Positions 42,737 to 51,570 of a DNA stretch of 64,000 bases are shown piece by piece. The DNA comes from Pseudolabrys sp. (GTDB lineage: Bacteria > Pseudomonadota > Alphaproteobacteria > Rhizobiales > Xanthobacteraceae). Position 1 is the stretch's first letter. Every line of letters starts with the position of its first letter. The position numbers and the translations under genes were made by a program. The notes beneath the pieces are model-generated. The model searched no databases. It was not told where the DNA came from and worked only from the letters and a program-made list of their open reading frames with translations. The stretch covers positions 54,975 through 118,974 of the forward strand of contig JAUXXH010000042.1 of NCBI GenBank assembly GCA_030684935.1, in the 5' to 3' direction.

Positions 42737-43297
42737 CTAGACCGGCCGGACCTCGACGACATCCGGTACGAAGTGTTGCAGCAAGTTCTGGATCCCGTGC
42801 TTCAGGGTCGCGGTCGAGGACGGGCAGCCGGAGCAGGCGCCCTTCATGTGCAGGAAAACGATGCCTTCCTTGTAGCCGCGGAAGCTGATGTCGCCGCCGT
42901 CGCCGGCCACCGCCGGCCGCACGCGGGTTTCGATCAGGTCCTTGATGGTGGCGACCGTGTCGGCATCCTTCTCATCGAAGAATTCGTCATCGTCGGCGCT
43001 GGCCGGCGCGGCATCGCTGGCGACCAGCGGCGCGCCTGACATGTAGTGTTCCATGATGGCGCCGAGCACGGCCGGCTTGATCTGCTGCCACTCGCCGTCG
43101 CTCTTGGTGACGGAAATGAAGTCCGAGCCGTAAAACACACCGCCGATGTTGGGAATGTCGAATAGCCGCGCCGCCAAGGGCGACTGGCTCGCCGCCTCGC
43201 GGGTCGGCATGTCGAGGGTGCCGGATTCCAGCACCGGCTTGCCGGGCAGGAATTTGAGCGTCGCGGGATTGGGCGTGGCTTCGGTCTGGATGAACAT
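42737..43297 (-). CDS. nfuA: NfuA/NifU-like Fe-S cluster scaffold
   Basis: Iron-sulfur cluster carrier, 186 residues. The N-terminal Nfu_N domain (MFIQTEATPNPATLKFLPG, about 1-90) and the C-terminal NifU-type domain with the cluster-binding CSGC motif in GACSGCPSSTATLKHGI are both complete. This is the eukaryote-mitochondrial NFU1-like architecture common in alphaproteobacteria. MiaB, a client-type Fe-S enzyme, is encoded nearby. Confidence 0.95.
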   Translation of the reverse strand: MFIQTEATPNPATLKFLPGKPVLESGTLDMPTREAASQSPLAARLFDIPNIGGVFYGSDFISVTKSDGEWQQIKPAVLGAIMEHYMSGAPLVASDAAPASADDDEFFDEKDADTVATIKDLIETRVRPAVAGDGGDISFRGYKEGIVFLHMKGACSGCPSSTATLKHGIQNLLQHFVPDVVEVRPV

Positions 43298-43406
43298 TTT
43301 TTCTGCTCCTGAACGGGGTTAAGGCCCGTGGGTGCCAACTCGATTGCGGAACTATAGCCGATAGATGGCCCTTGCGCAGGGGCAGGTCAACCGGTGCCGC
43401 GGGAAC

Positions 43407-43901
43407 TCAGGCCATGGCCTCGAGGTCGTCGTCGGCCAGATGGCCGGGCACGATCGCCACCGGAATCGGGAACATGCCGGCGGTCTTGGCCAGATTGGTG
43501 ACCAGCGGGCCGGGACCCTCTTTGCCGATGCCGGCCGCCAGCACCAGAATGCCGATGTCGGCATCGTCCTCGATCAGCTTGAGGATCTGCTCGGCGATGT
43601 CGCCCTCGCGGATCACGCGATCGGGATTGATCTCGGCGATCTGCTTGGCGCGCGCCGCGTATTTGGTCAGCGCGGCGCTGGCTTCTTCCATCGCCTCCGC
43701 CTTCATGATGTCGGCGACACCCAACCACTGCTGATTGCGCTCCGCGGTGTCGATCACGCGCAGCATGACGATTTGCGAGCCGGTGCGGCCGGCGCGCTTG
43801 GCCGCCCAGAACACCGCGCGATCGCATTCATCGGTGTCGTCGATGACGACCAGGTATTTGCGCTTGTGTCCGGCTTCGAAACTGCGGCGGCGGTTTGGCA
43901 T
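43407..43901 (-). CDS. Universal stress protein family protein
   Basis: A 164-residue single-domain Usp protein (KYLVVIDDTDECDRAVFWAAKRA first strand and helix; VIREGDIAEQILKLIEDDADIGILVLAAG). The ATP-binding G-2x-G-9x-G(S/T) consensus is only partly met, so nucleotide binding is uncertain. The start at 43901 (MPNRRRSF) is preferred to the upstream Met in the frame. It follows trpS by 48 bp. Confidence 0.88.
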   Translation of the reverse strand: MPNRRRSFEAGHKRKYLVVIDDTDECDRAVFWAAKRAGRTGSQIVMLRVIDTAERNQQWLGVADIMKAEAMEEASAALTKYAARAKQIAEINPDRVIREGDIAEQILKLIEDDADIGILVLAAGIGKEGPGPLVTNLAKTAGMFPIPVAIVPGHLADDDLEAMA

Positions 43902-43949
43902 GGGGGAATGGTGGCACGGCGGGCGCCGTGCCGACAAGCGGCGGCCCGG

Positions 43950-44984
43950 CTAGCGCCGGACAAAGCCGACGATGTCCTTGACCGCCTTCATGGTTTCGGC
44001 CGCCAGCACCTGCGCCCGCTGCGAGCCGTCGGCCAGCACCGAGTCGATATAGAGCGGATCCTGCATCAGCTTTTTCATCTCGGCGCCGATCGGGCCGAGC
44101 TTGGCGACCGACAGGTCGACCAGCGCCACCTTGAAGGCGGAGAACTGGGCGCCGCCAAATTCGCGCAGCACGTCGGCTTTGGTGATGCCGCTCAGCGCCG
44201 CGTAGATGCCGACCAGATTGTCGGCTTCGGGACGCGGCTCAAGTCCCTTCTCTTCGCTCGGCAGCGGTTCGGGATCGGTCTTGGCCTTGCGGACCTTCTG
44301 CGCGATGGCGTCCGCATCGTCGGTCAGGTTGATACGCGAATAGTCGGACGGCTCCGACTTCGACATCTTGCGGGTGCCGTCGCGCAACGACATGACGCGC
44401 GTCGCGGGGCCCTGAATGATCGGCTCGGGCAGCGGGAAGAAGGCTTCGCCGAAACCGTGGGCGTGAATCGACTTGGCGAAGTCGACGTTGAACTTCTGGG
44501 CGATGTCGCGCGCCAGTTCGAGATGCTGCTTCTGGTCCTCGCCGACCGGCACGTGGGTGGCGCGGTACACCAGAATGTCGGCGGCCATCAGGTTCGGATA
44601 GGCGTAGAGCCCGACCGAGGAATTCTCGCGGTCCTTGCCGGCCTTTTCCTTGAACTGCGTCATGCGGTTGAGCCAGCCGAGGCGGGCCACGCAATTGAAG
44701 ATCCACGCCAGCTCGGCGTGTTCGGCGACCTGGCTCTGGTTGAAGATGATTTGCGCCTTCGGATCGATGCCGCAGGCGATGAAGGCCGCGGTGACTTCGC
44801 GGGTGGCGTGCGACAGCTCGGCCGGATCCTGCCACACCGTGATGGCGTGCATGTCGACCACGCAATAGATGCAGTCATAGGTTTCCTGCAGCGCGACGAA
44901 CTTGGTGATCGCGCCGAGATAATTGCCGAGATGCAGGTTTCCGGTCGGCTGAACGCCGGAAAAAACCCGTTCCTTGAACGCCAT
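43950..44984 (-). CDS. trpS: Tryptophanyl-tRNA synthetase
   Basis: Class I aminoacyl-tRNA synthetase, 344 residues. The HIGH-type motif appears as [12 protein letters not shown] and the KMSKS motif is intact in [31 protein letters not shown] is diagnostic for TrpS. I use the ATG at 44984 ([15 protein letters not shown]). It lies 60 bp after murJ. Confidence 0.97.
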   Translation of the reverse strand: MAFKERVFSGVQPTGNLHLGNYLGAITKFVALQETYDCIYCVVDMHAITVWQDPAELSHATREVTAAFIACGIDPKAQIIFNQSQVAEHAELAWIFNCVARLGWLNRMTQFKEKAGKDRENSSVGLYAYPNLMAADILVYRATHVPVGEDQKQHLELARDIAQKFNVDFAKSIHAHGFGEAFFPLPEPIIQGPATRVMSLRDGTRKMSKSEPSDYSRINLTDDADAIAQKVRKAKTDPEPLPSEEKGLEPRPEADNLVGIYAALSGITKADVLREFGGAQFSAFKVALVDLSVAKLGPIGAEMKKLMQDPLYIDSVLADGSQRAQVLAAETMKAVKDIVGFVRR

Positions 44985-45034
44985 CGCAAGCCCCTTTTGG
45001 TGCCGGCGACCCATGCCACGCCGGGGCCGCGCGG

Positions 45035-45056
45035 CGCAAGGGGTTCAGCCCTTGCG
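45035..45056 (-). other. Stem-loop over the murJ stop codon
   Basis: Perfect 8-bp arms CGCAAGGG (45035-45042) and CCCTTGCG (45049-45056) with a 6-nt loop. The murJ stop lies in the hairpin. There is no U-run, so it is more likely an mRNA stability or weak termination element than a strong terminator. Confidence 0.4.
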
Positions 45057-46601
45057 GCGGATGGCGGCAATCAAGTGTTTCAGCCGGACAACACCGAGTC
45101 CTTGCAGCGCCGCCAGATAGAGCGCGACCCCGAGCGAGATCAGCACCGCGAGGACGGCCAGCCGCCCGGCAGCCGACGTTTGCAGCACGGGAGACTGGGC
45201 ATAGGCCAGCATGAGCCCGCCTCCGACGGCGAGACTCATGATCACGGTGGCGACAATAATGCGGGGCAGCCGGTGCAGCGCCGCCGCATCGAGGCGCAGC
45301 CAGCCGCGGGCATAGAGCATGCCGGTCATCAGCACGGCGCCGACCCAGCCGGACACGGCGATCGCCGCGGCAACGCCGACATGACCGTAAAGCGGGAACA
45401 GCAGCACCCCGCCGACGATGGCGGCGGCCAGGCCGCACAGCGCCGCCAGCATCGGCGTGTGCGTGTCGCCCTGCGCAAACGACACTGCGCCCAGCACCTT
45501 CTCCAGCACATGACCGGGCAGACCGGCGCAGATCGCGGTCAGCGCCGCTGCCACGGCCAGCGTATCCTGCGGTCCGAACGCGCCGCGCTCGAACAGCACG
45601 CCGGCAATCGGCTGCGCCAGCAAGGCGAAGCCCGCCGCCGCCGGCAAGGCCAGGCCCAGCGCAATCTCGAAGGCGCGCGACTGCACGCCGGCGAATTCAT
45701 GGGCCTCGCCATCGCGCAGACTGGCGGCGATTCGCGGCACGATCACCGCGGCGATGGCGATGGAGGCAATGCCAAGCGGCAATTCGTACAGGCGATTGGC
45801 GTAATACAGCCATGACACCGCGGCCGGCGATGACGATACGATCGCCGCGGCCGCGATCAGCTTGAGTTGCGGGATGCCGGCGGCGATCAGTCCGGGGCCG
45901 GCGCGCATGAACAGAGCAGGGGTCCGGTCGGGGACGCGCGCCCGCACGCGCTGCCACCGCCGGCCGGTCGCCAGCCAGACCGCGCCGGTGATGACGAGTT
46001 GCGTCAGCCCGGCGGCGACCACGGCGATGGCGAGCCAGATGCTGGCCGCCAGCGGCTCGCTGCCGGCAAAGGCCCAGGCCAGCACCAGCAGCATCACAAG
46101 GTTGAAGGCGATCGTGCTGAGGGCGACGGCGACAACCCGGTTCTCGGCATTGAGCGCGGCGGCCAGCACCGCGACCAGTCCGGCCAGCACGATATAGGGC
46201 GCGACGATCAGCAGAAAGAACGCCGCAACATTGCGGCGCGCGTCATCGAAGCCCGGCGAGATCAGGCCGATCATGCCGTTGGCGAACACGATGATCAGCA
46301 GTGCGACGATGCCGGTGAGGCAGAAAACCGCCAGCAGGCTGCGCACTGTGAATTTGTCGGCATTGGCCGCGCCATCCTCGCCCCCGCGCAACCCCAGCCA
46401 GATCGGCACAAAAGCCGCGTTCAGCGCGCCTTCCGCCAGCAGCCGGCGGAAAAAATTGACCACCTGCAGCACCGCGAAGAAGGCATCCGAAACCGGCCCG
46501 GTGCCAAGCAGTGCGGCAATGCCGGCGTCGCGGATGTAGCCGAGCAGACGCGAAACCAGCGTGCCGCTGCCGACAGTAGTGACATCGCGTGCCAGCGACA
46601 T
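45045..46601 (-). CDS. murJ: MurJ, lipid II flippase (MviN)
   Basis: MOP-superfamily integral membrane protein that flips lipid II for peptidoglycan synthesis. It has 518 residues with about 14 hydrophobic segments. The N-terminus (RDVTTVGSGTLVSRLLGYIRD) and the GALNAAFVPIW block are the classic MviN signature. The ATG at 46601 is chosen over an upstream start in the frame. It is divergent from the kinase at 46705. Confidence 0.95.
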   Translation of the reverse strand: MSLARDVTTVGSGTLVSRLLGYIRDAGIAALLGTGPVSDAFFAVLQVVNFFRRLLAEGALNAAFVPIWLGLRGGEDGAANADKFTVRSLLAVFCLTGIVALLIIVFANGMIGLISPGFDDARRNVAAFFLLIVAPYIVLAGLVAVLAAALNAENRVVAVALSTIAFNLVMLLVLAWAFAGSEPLAASIWLAIAVVAAGLTQLVITGAVWLATGRRWQRVRARVPDRTPALFMRAGPGLIAAGIPQLKLIAAAAIVSSSPAAVSWLYYANRLYELPLGIASIAIAAVIVPRIAASLRDGEAHEFAGVQSRAFEIALGLALPAAAGFALLAQPIAGVLFERGAFGPQDTLAVAAALTAICAGLPGHVLEKVLGAVSFAQGDTHTPMLAALCGLAAAIVGGVLLFPLYGHVGVAAAIAVSGWVGAVLMTGMLYARGWLRLDAAALHRLPRIIVATVIMSLAVGGGLMLAYAQSPVLQTSAAGRLAVLAVLISLGVALYLAALQGLGVVRLKHLIAAIRRKG

Positions 46602-46704
46602 GATTCGGGGGCCTCCGCCCATATCCTAGAGCATCTTCACGGCCCTGCATTGCTTCGATGGGCTCGGTGGTTATAGTGCGCCGCGTCCAACATTGAGGTT
46701 TCCC

Positions 46705-47706
46705 ATGACTGCTTCCCGCTACGATGTCCTTGGCATCGGTAACGCCATCGTTGACGTCATTGCCCGGGCGGAGGACGATTTCCTGGTCAAGCAGGGCATG
46801 CAGAAGGGCGGCATGGCGCTGATCGACGAGGCGCGTGCCAGCGCGATCTACGAGGCGATGGGACCGGCCACCGAAAGCTCCGGCGGCTCGGCGGCCAACA
46901 CCATCGTCGGCGTCGCCAGCTTCGGCGGTCACGCTGCTTTTGTCGGCAAGGTGCGCGACGACGAACTCGGCAAGACCTTCGCCCACGATATCCGCGCGGC
47001 CCGCGTGGCCTTCACCACGCCGGCCGCCAGCGAGGGACCATCGACCGCGCGCTGCTACATCATGGTGACGCCGGATGGCGAGCGCACCATGAACACCTAT
47101 CTCGGCGCCGCACAGGATCTCAAGCCCGGCGACATCGACGAGACCCAGGTCGGCAGTGCCGCAGTGGTCTATCTCGAGGGCTATCTGTGGGACCCGCCGC
47201 AGGCGAAGGAAGCCTTCGTCAAGGCGGCGACGATCGCGCACAAGGCCGGGCGTCGCGTCGCGCTGACGCTCTCCGACGCCTTCTGCGTCAGCCGCTACCG
47301 CGGCGAATTTCTCGATCTGATCCGCAAGGGCACCGTCGACATCGTGTTCGCCAACGAACACGAATTGCTCAGCCTGTATGAAACCGCCGACTTCGACACC
47401 GCGGTGAAGGTGCTGCGTGACGATGCCAAACTCGCGGTGGTGACGCGCAGCGAGAAAGGCTGTGTGGTGGTCACACGCGACGGCGTCGAAGCGGTGCAGG
47501 CGATGCCGATCGACAAGGTGGTGGATGTGACGGGCGCCGGCGATCTGTTCGCGGCCGGCTTTCTGGTCGGTCTGGCGCGCGGCAAGGACCACCGCACCGC
47601 CGCCCGCCTCGGGGCGCTGGCCGCCGCCGAGGTGATTCAGCACATCGGCGCGCGCCCGGCGGTGTCGCTGAAGGCGCTGGCCGCGGAGAACGGCCTGCCG
47701 GTGTAG
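46705..47706 (+). CDS. PfkB-family carbohydrate kinase, probable adenosine kinase
   Basis: Ribokinase-fold enzyme, 333 residues. The N-terminal YDVLGIGNAIVDVIA and the SSGGSAANTIVGVASFGG sugar-binding block are present. The C-terminal PfkB signature is DVTGAGDLFAAGFLVGLARG with the catalytic Asp. The overall sequence is of the adenosine-kinase-like type widespread in alphaproteobacteria; the real substrate is not proven by sequence. ATG at 46705. Confidence 0.9.
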   Translation: MTASRYDVLGIGNAIVDVIARAEDDFLVKQGMQKGGMALIDEARASAIYEAMGPATESSGGSAANTIVGVASFGGHAAFVGKVRDDELGKTFAHDIRAARVAFTTPAASEGPSTARCYIMVTPDGERTMNTYLGAAQDLKPGDIDETQVGSAAVVYLEGYLWDPPQAKEAFVKAATIAHKAGRRVALTLSDAFCVSRYRGEFLDLIRKGTVDIVFANEHELLSLYETADFDTAVKVLRDDAKLAVVTRSEKGCVVVTRDGVEAVQAMPIDKVVDVTGAGDLFAAGFLVGLARGKDHRTAARLGALAAAEVIQHIGARPAVSLKALAAENGLPV

Positions 47707-47731
47707 CTGACAAACCGGTTCTGGATGGAAT

Positions 47732-47774
47732 GGTAACCAATTGGTAACCGGAAGGTGGTTACCGATTGGTGAAC
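47732..47774. repeat. 18-bp imperfect inverted repeat (GGTAACC-based) in the 5' region of the gene at 47797
   Basis: GGTAACC at 47732 and 47743, then GGTTACC at 47757 and GGTGAAC at 47768. The 18-bp arms 47732-47749 and 47757-47774 match in 15 of 18 positions as an inverted repeat with a 7-bp centre. It ends 22 bp before the start codon. It could be a regulator-binding site or an RNA hairpin; there is no U-run. Confidence 0.7.
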
Positions 47775-47796
47775 GTTTCCCATTCGAGGACCGGCC

Positions 47797-48699
47797 ATGG
47801 ACGAGCGCAAGGATACCGAGGAAACCAAGAGCGATCCGCAGGTCGCGCCGGTGGCCAAGGCAGCGCCCGACCTGCCGTCCGTCCAGTCGCCATCGATTTC
47901 GCCGGCGGCCGCCGAAACGGTGCCTGAGCCGGTCATCGAACCCGTCATTGAGCCGGTGACGGCCACCGCCCCGGAGATCGCCGTGGAGCCCGTTGCTCCG
48001 GCAGACGCCGCAGCCGCAGCCGCACCCTCCCGATTCATCCTGCGCCCGCGCCACAAGCGCTACGCCCTGCTGGCGGCTTCGGTGACGATGGCGGCGGCGA
48101 TCGGCGCCGTGGTCGGCGCGGTCGCCAGCGGCGGCTTCGCTTCGCCGCCGCCGGCACCGGCAGCGCCGCGCGTCGATGTCGCCGCGATCGAAGACACCAA
48201 GGCGATGCAGCAGCAGGTGGCGCGGCTGGCCAGGGAAGTCACCACGCTGAAGGCCAACCTCGATGCGGCCAACAAGGCGTCGCGCACCCAGATCGCCAAG
48301 ATCAGCGAGAAGCTTACTGATCGCGTCAGCCGCGAGAGCGCCGAAGTGACCGGTTCGATTTCCGCCCCCGAGACCACCGCTCCCGCGCCACAGGCGATGC
48401 CCGCGCCGGTCCAGGCGGCGGTGCCGACGCCGACACCGCGTCCGCAACAGTTGGCGGCGCTTGAAACAAGAATGCCCGGCCGCGCGCCGCTGGTGGCCGG
48501 TTGGTCGATCCACGACTTCCGCAACGGCCACCTCTACGTCGAAGGAAATGGCGAGATCTATCAGGTTGTGCCGGGCGCGCGCCTGCCAGGAATCGGCGCC
48601 GTCGAGTCGATCAAGCGGCAGGAAGGCCGCTGGGTTGTGCTGACGCCAAAGGGCATCATTGTTGCGGCGCGTGATCGCCGCTACTTCGACCCGTTCTGA
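47797..48699 (+). CDS. Uncharacterised membrane-anchored coiled-coil protein
   Basis: I do not recognise a named family. The 300-residue protein has an acidic, Pro/Ala/Glu-rich N-terminus (1-75), a basic patch (RPRHKR) followed by one transmembrane helix (about 88-110), a coiled-coil region (about 130-180, KAMQQQVARLAREVTTLKANLD), a Pro/Ala linker, and a C-terminal compact domain (about 225-300, WSIHDFRNGHLYVEGNGEIYQVVPGARLPG). The topology suggests an inner-membrane anchor with a periplasmic C-terminal domain. The gene is preceded by a striking inverted repeat and followed by a terminator. Confidence 0.75.
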   Translation: MDERKDTEETKSDPQVAPVAKAAPDLPSVQSPSISPAAAETVPEPVIEPVIEPVTATAPEIAVEPVAPADAAAAAAPSRFILRPRHKRYALLAASVTMAAAIGAVVGAVASGGFASPPPAPAAPRVDVAAIEDTKAMQQQVARLAREVTTLKANLDAANKASRTQIAKISEKLTDRVSRESAEVTGSISAPETTAPAPQAMPAPVQAAVPTPTPRPQQLAALETRMPGRAPLVAGWSIHDFRNGHLYVEGNGEIYQVVPGARLPGIGAVESIKRQEGRWVVLTPKGIIVAARDRRYFDPF

Positions 48700-48726
48700 T
48701 CCAAACCGAATTGTCGAGCGCAGCGA

Positions 48727-48750
48727 GCGGCGGCAATTTGCCGCCGCTTT
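48727..48750 (+). terminator. Rho-independent terminator
   Basis: An 8-bp perfect stem GCGGCGGC/GCCGCCGC (48727-48734 with 48740-48747), AATTT loop, then TTTCATTT. It lies 28 bp after the stop at 48699. Confidence 0.8.
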
Positions 48751-48832
48751 CATTTATGCGTGAGGCCGGTGGCGAGTGCCCGCAAACCATGTCAGATTTG
48801 CCGTCGCCGGTTGCAGGACGGGTGGTGATGGC

Positions 48833-49687
48833 ATGCGCGGCGTTGTTCTGGCGACAATCACTGCGGCGGCGGTTCTCACCGCGGCCGGCGCGGCTTCGGC
48901 GCAACTGGCCGCTCCCCCGGCCCCGAAAGTGGAGCCGGCGGAAAACTGTCCCGGCCTGATTGCCCGGCGTTCGCCCTTGCTGATCCCCGCCGCCTTCCAA
49001 CCCGGGCTGCTGCATCGCACGGCGCTGGAGCGCGACCAGGTGCGCATCAGCTACATCGGTCATTCGACGTTCCTGCTGGAAAGCCCGCAACTGGTGCGCG
49101 CCGCCACCGACTACAACGATTACGTCCGGCCGCCGGTGCTGCCGGACATCGCCACCATGAACCGGGCGCACTCGACGCACTACACCGACAATCCCGACCC
49201 CGGCATCAAGCACGTGCTGCGCGGCTGGGCCGCTGACGAAATGCCGGCGCGCATCGACCTGCAATACAAGGACATGCGGGTGCGCAACGTGCCGACCAAT
49301 ATCCGCAGTTGGGGCGGTGGCGGTACCCAGCGTCATGGCAACTCGATCTTCATTTTCGAAATGGCCAGCCTGTGCATCGCCCATCTTGGCCATCTGCATC
49401 ACACGCTGAACCAGGAGCAGGTCAACGAGATCGGCCGGGTCGACGTCGTGATGGTGCCGGTGGACGGTTCCATGACCCTCGACACCGAGGGCATGTTCGA
49501 AGTGTTACGCGCGCTGAACGCGCCGCTGATGATCCCGATGCACTTTTTCAGCGGCTATACACTGGACCGTTTCCTGTCGCGCGCGCGCCAGGAGTGGGAC
49601 GTCGAGGTCGCCGATGTGCCGTCGACGGTGGTCTCGAAAGCGACGCTGCCGGCGAAGCCGAAGGTGCTGGTGCTGCCGGGCCGCTGA
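48833..49687 (+). CDS. Exported MBL-fold hydrolase-like protein
   Basis: A 284-residue protein with a signal peptide (about 1-22, VVLATITAAAVLTAAGAASA). The metallo-beta-lactamase fold is of the UlaG-like type: VRISYIGHSTFLLE, then FIFEMASLCIAHLGHLHHTL and the VDVVMVPVDGSMTLD block, ending PMHFFSGYTL. The HxHxDH metal motif of canonical members is altered to AHSTHYTDNPD, so metal binding may differ. The substrate is unknown. ATG 48833 is preferred; a longer N-terminus is open in frame. It follows the gene at 47797 after a terminator. Confidence 0.82.
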   Translation: MRGVVLATITAAAVLTAAGAASAQLAAPPAPKVEPAENCPGLIARRSPLLIPAAFQPGLLHRTALERDQVRISYIGHSTFLLESPQLVRAATDYNDYVRPPVLPDIATMNRAHSTHYTDNPDPGIKHVLRGWAADEMPARIDLQYKDMRVRNVPTNIRSWGGGGTQRHGNSIFIFEMASLCIAHLGHLHHTLNQEQVNEIGRVDVVMVPVDGSMTLDTEGMFEVLRALNAPLMIPMHFFSGYTLDRFLSRARQEWDVEVADVPSTVVSKATLPAKPKVLVLPGR

Positions 49688-49815
49688 ACGCCTCACCATA
49701 GGTACTTCCACGCTGCGTCAATCCGGCAACCCTGCCGCCATGAACCTTGCGGCGCCCTGCGGGAACCAATGCTCAGCCATCGCGTTTTCGATGCGCATTG
49801 GGGCAGGAGTTTCGC

Positions 49816-50184
49816 ATGGTGCAGGCCTGGAGTGACTGGAAGCGGTTTCGGACCGCGCCGTTGGACGACATTGCCGACGCGCCGGGCGGGCCCGGCGTCT
49901 ACGAGGTGCGTCACACCCTGACCGGCCGGGTGGTGGCCTTCGGCCACGCCAAAAACGTCGCCAACGCGCTTGCCGACTTGAAGCAGGACGGCAGTGCAGG
50001 CGCTTTCGCCCGGTTGTTCCGGCGTGCTGCCCCCCTGTCGCGCCTCTCCGATCTGGAATATCGCACCTGCGCCGCCGGCAGCCGCGCCGAGGCGAAAACG
50101 GCCGCCAGCCGACTGCAGGGCCTGCGCCAGGCCGCCTGGCGCCGCCGCATGGATAGCGGCTGGGCCGTGCGCCATCCGCGCTGA
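49816..50184 (+). CDS. Small GIY-YIG-like protein
   Basis: A 122-residue protein. The N-terminal half contains GPGVYEVRHTLTGRVVAFGHAKNVANALADL. This matches the pattern of the GIY-YIG nuclease fold (G-x-Y first strand, then a YIG-like strand, here AFG). The second conserved Tyr is missing and only part of the catalytic set is visible, so nuclease activity is doubtful. AGGAG lies just before ATG 49816. It converges with the TRAP genes. Confidence 0.6.
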   Translation: MVQAWSDWKRFRTAPLDDIADAPGGPGVYEVRHTLTGRVVAFGHAKNVANALADLKQDGSAGAFARLFRRAAPLSRLSDLEYRTCAAGSRAEAKTAASRLQGLRQAAWRRRMDSGWAVRHPR

Positions 50185-50211
50185 CGTTTCGGCTTTCATG
50201 GACGTGTTGCG

Positions 50212-50232
50212 CGGCCGGCCCTGCGCCGGCCG
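50212..50232. terminator. GC hairpin between convergent genes
   Basis: Perfect 8-bp stem CGGCCGGC/GCCGGCCG with a CCTGC loop in the 63-bp gap between the GIY-YIG-like gene and dctM. It lacks a clear U-run on either strand, so terminator function is tentative. Confidence 0.4.
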
Positions 50233-50247
50233 TTGTGCGTCAGGCCG

Positions 50248-51567
50248 CTAGAGCAGCGCCAGGCTGATCGGGGGAAATGCGATCAGAAGGATCAGCACGA
50301 ACAACATCACCAGTGCGAAGGGTGCCGCACCGATGAAAATATCGTTGAGCGAGATATCGCTCCGGTTCAGCGCCGTTCTGATGACGAAGCACGATATCCC
50401 AAAAGGCGGCGTCAATAACCCGATTTCGGCGCCGACCACCGTGATGATGCCGAACCACACCAGACTCAGACCCATTTCCTCGATGGTCTTCAGGAACAGC
50501 GGCGCGCAGATCAGGATGATCGACGAGGTGTCGATAATGGTGCCGAGGAAGATCAGCAGGATCACATACAACACCATCATCAGCTCGAAACTGAGATTGG
50601 CCTGGCTCAGCCAGTCGCTGAACAGCGACGGCAGTCCGGCGATGCCGAGCATGCGGCTGTACATGGTCGCCGACATGATCAGGAACAGGATTGCCGCGGT
50701 GATATGCCCGGTTTCGATCAGGACCTCTTTCATGGCCTTGAACGACATGCGGCCCTTCACGGCGGCAATCAGGAAGGCGACCAGGGCGCCGGCGGCGCCC
50801 GCTTCGGCGGCGGTGACGACGCCGGTGTAGATGCCGCCGAGCACGATGGCGATCAGCAGCGAGAGCGGCGCCAGCTTGTTGATCATGGTGAGCGTCGACA
50901 TGGTGGAGTCGCCTTCCACCGCGGGCGTGACAAACGCGCCCTTGCCGATGAACTTCGGCGCCACCAGGGTCATGACCAGAATGGCGCAGATAAAGGCTGA
51001 CGCCAGCAGCAGTCCCGGCACCACGCCGGCGAGGAACATGTCGCCGACCGACTGTTCGGCGACGAAGGCGTAGATGATCAGCATGACGCTCGGCGGAATC
51101 AGCATGCCGAGCACCGAACTGCCGGCGACGACGCCGACCGCAAACCGCTTGCCATAGTCGTATCGGATCATTTCCGGCACCGAGACGCGGGTGAACACCG
51201 ATGCCGAAGCGATCGACGATCCGGTGACCGCGGCAAAGGCGGCGTTGGCCGCCACCGTGGCGATGCCGAGACCGGCCCGCACGCGGCGGAAGACGTGATG
51301 AAAGACCTCGTAGATCTCCGTGCCGATACCGGCCTTGCCGACAATCAGCCCCATCATCACGAACGTGGGGATACTGGCGAAGTCATAGGATTTGATGGAG
51401 TCGGTCACCGCCAGTGTCATCATCCGCATGGCGATGGTCATGTCGCCGCGCAGAATCCAGACGCCGATGAACGACACAATGCTCAGCGTGATGGCGACGT
51501 AGGAGCCGCAATAGATCAAAATGACGATGATGATGACGGACGCAATGCCGACGAGAACGGGATCCAT
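50248..51567 (-). CDS. dctM: TRAP transporter large permease DctM
   Basis: Large membrane subunit of a TRAP transporter (439 residues, about 12 hydrophobic segments). Family features are the repeated hydrophobic hairpins and segments such as MIRYDYGKRFAVGVVAGSSVLGMLIPPS, IDTSSIILICAPLF and LLTPPFGISCFVIR. It works with the small permease (51571) and the receptor (52195). It lies 3 bp after dctQ. Confidence 0.95.
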   Translation of the reverse strand: MDPVLVGIASVIIIVILIYCGSYVAITLSIVSFIGVWILRGDMTIAMRMMTLAVTDSIKSYDFASIPTFVMMGLIVGKAGIGTEIYEVFHHVFRRVRAGLGIATVAANAAFAAVTGSSIASASVFTRVSVPEMIRYDYGKRFAVGVVAGSSVLGMLIPPSVMLIIYAFVAEQSVGDMFLAGVVPGLLLASAFICAILVMTLVAPKFIGKGAFVTPAVEGDSTMSTLTMINKLAPLSLLIAIVLGGIYTGVVTAAEAGAAGALVAFLIAAVKGRMSFKAMKEVLIETGHITAAILFLIMSATMYSRMLGIAGLPSLFSDWLSQANLSFELMMVLYVILLIFLGTIIDTSSIILICAPLFLKTIEEMGLSLVWFGIITVVGAEIGLLTPPFGISCFVIRTALNRSDISLNDIFIGAAPFALVMLFVLILLIAFPPISLALL

Positions 51568-51570
51568 GGT

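Noticed and set aside
46243..48753. 836-codon minus-strand open frame over the kinase and membrane gene
   Set aside because: Antisense shadow of two plus-strand genes; the PfkB kinase motifs are clearly on the plus strand.
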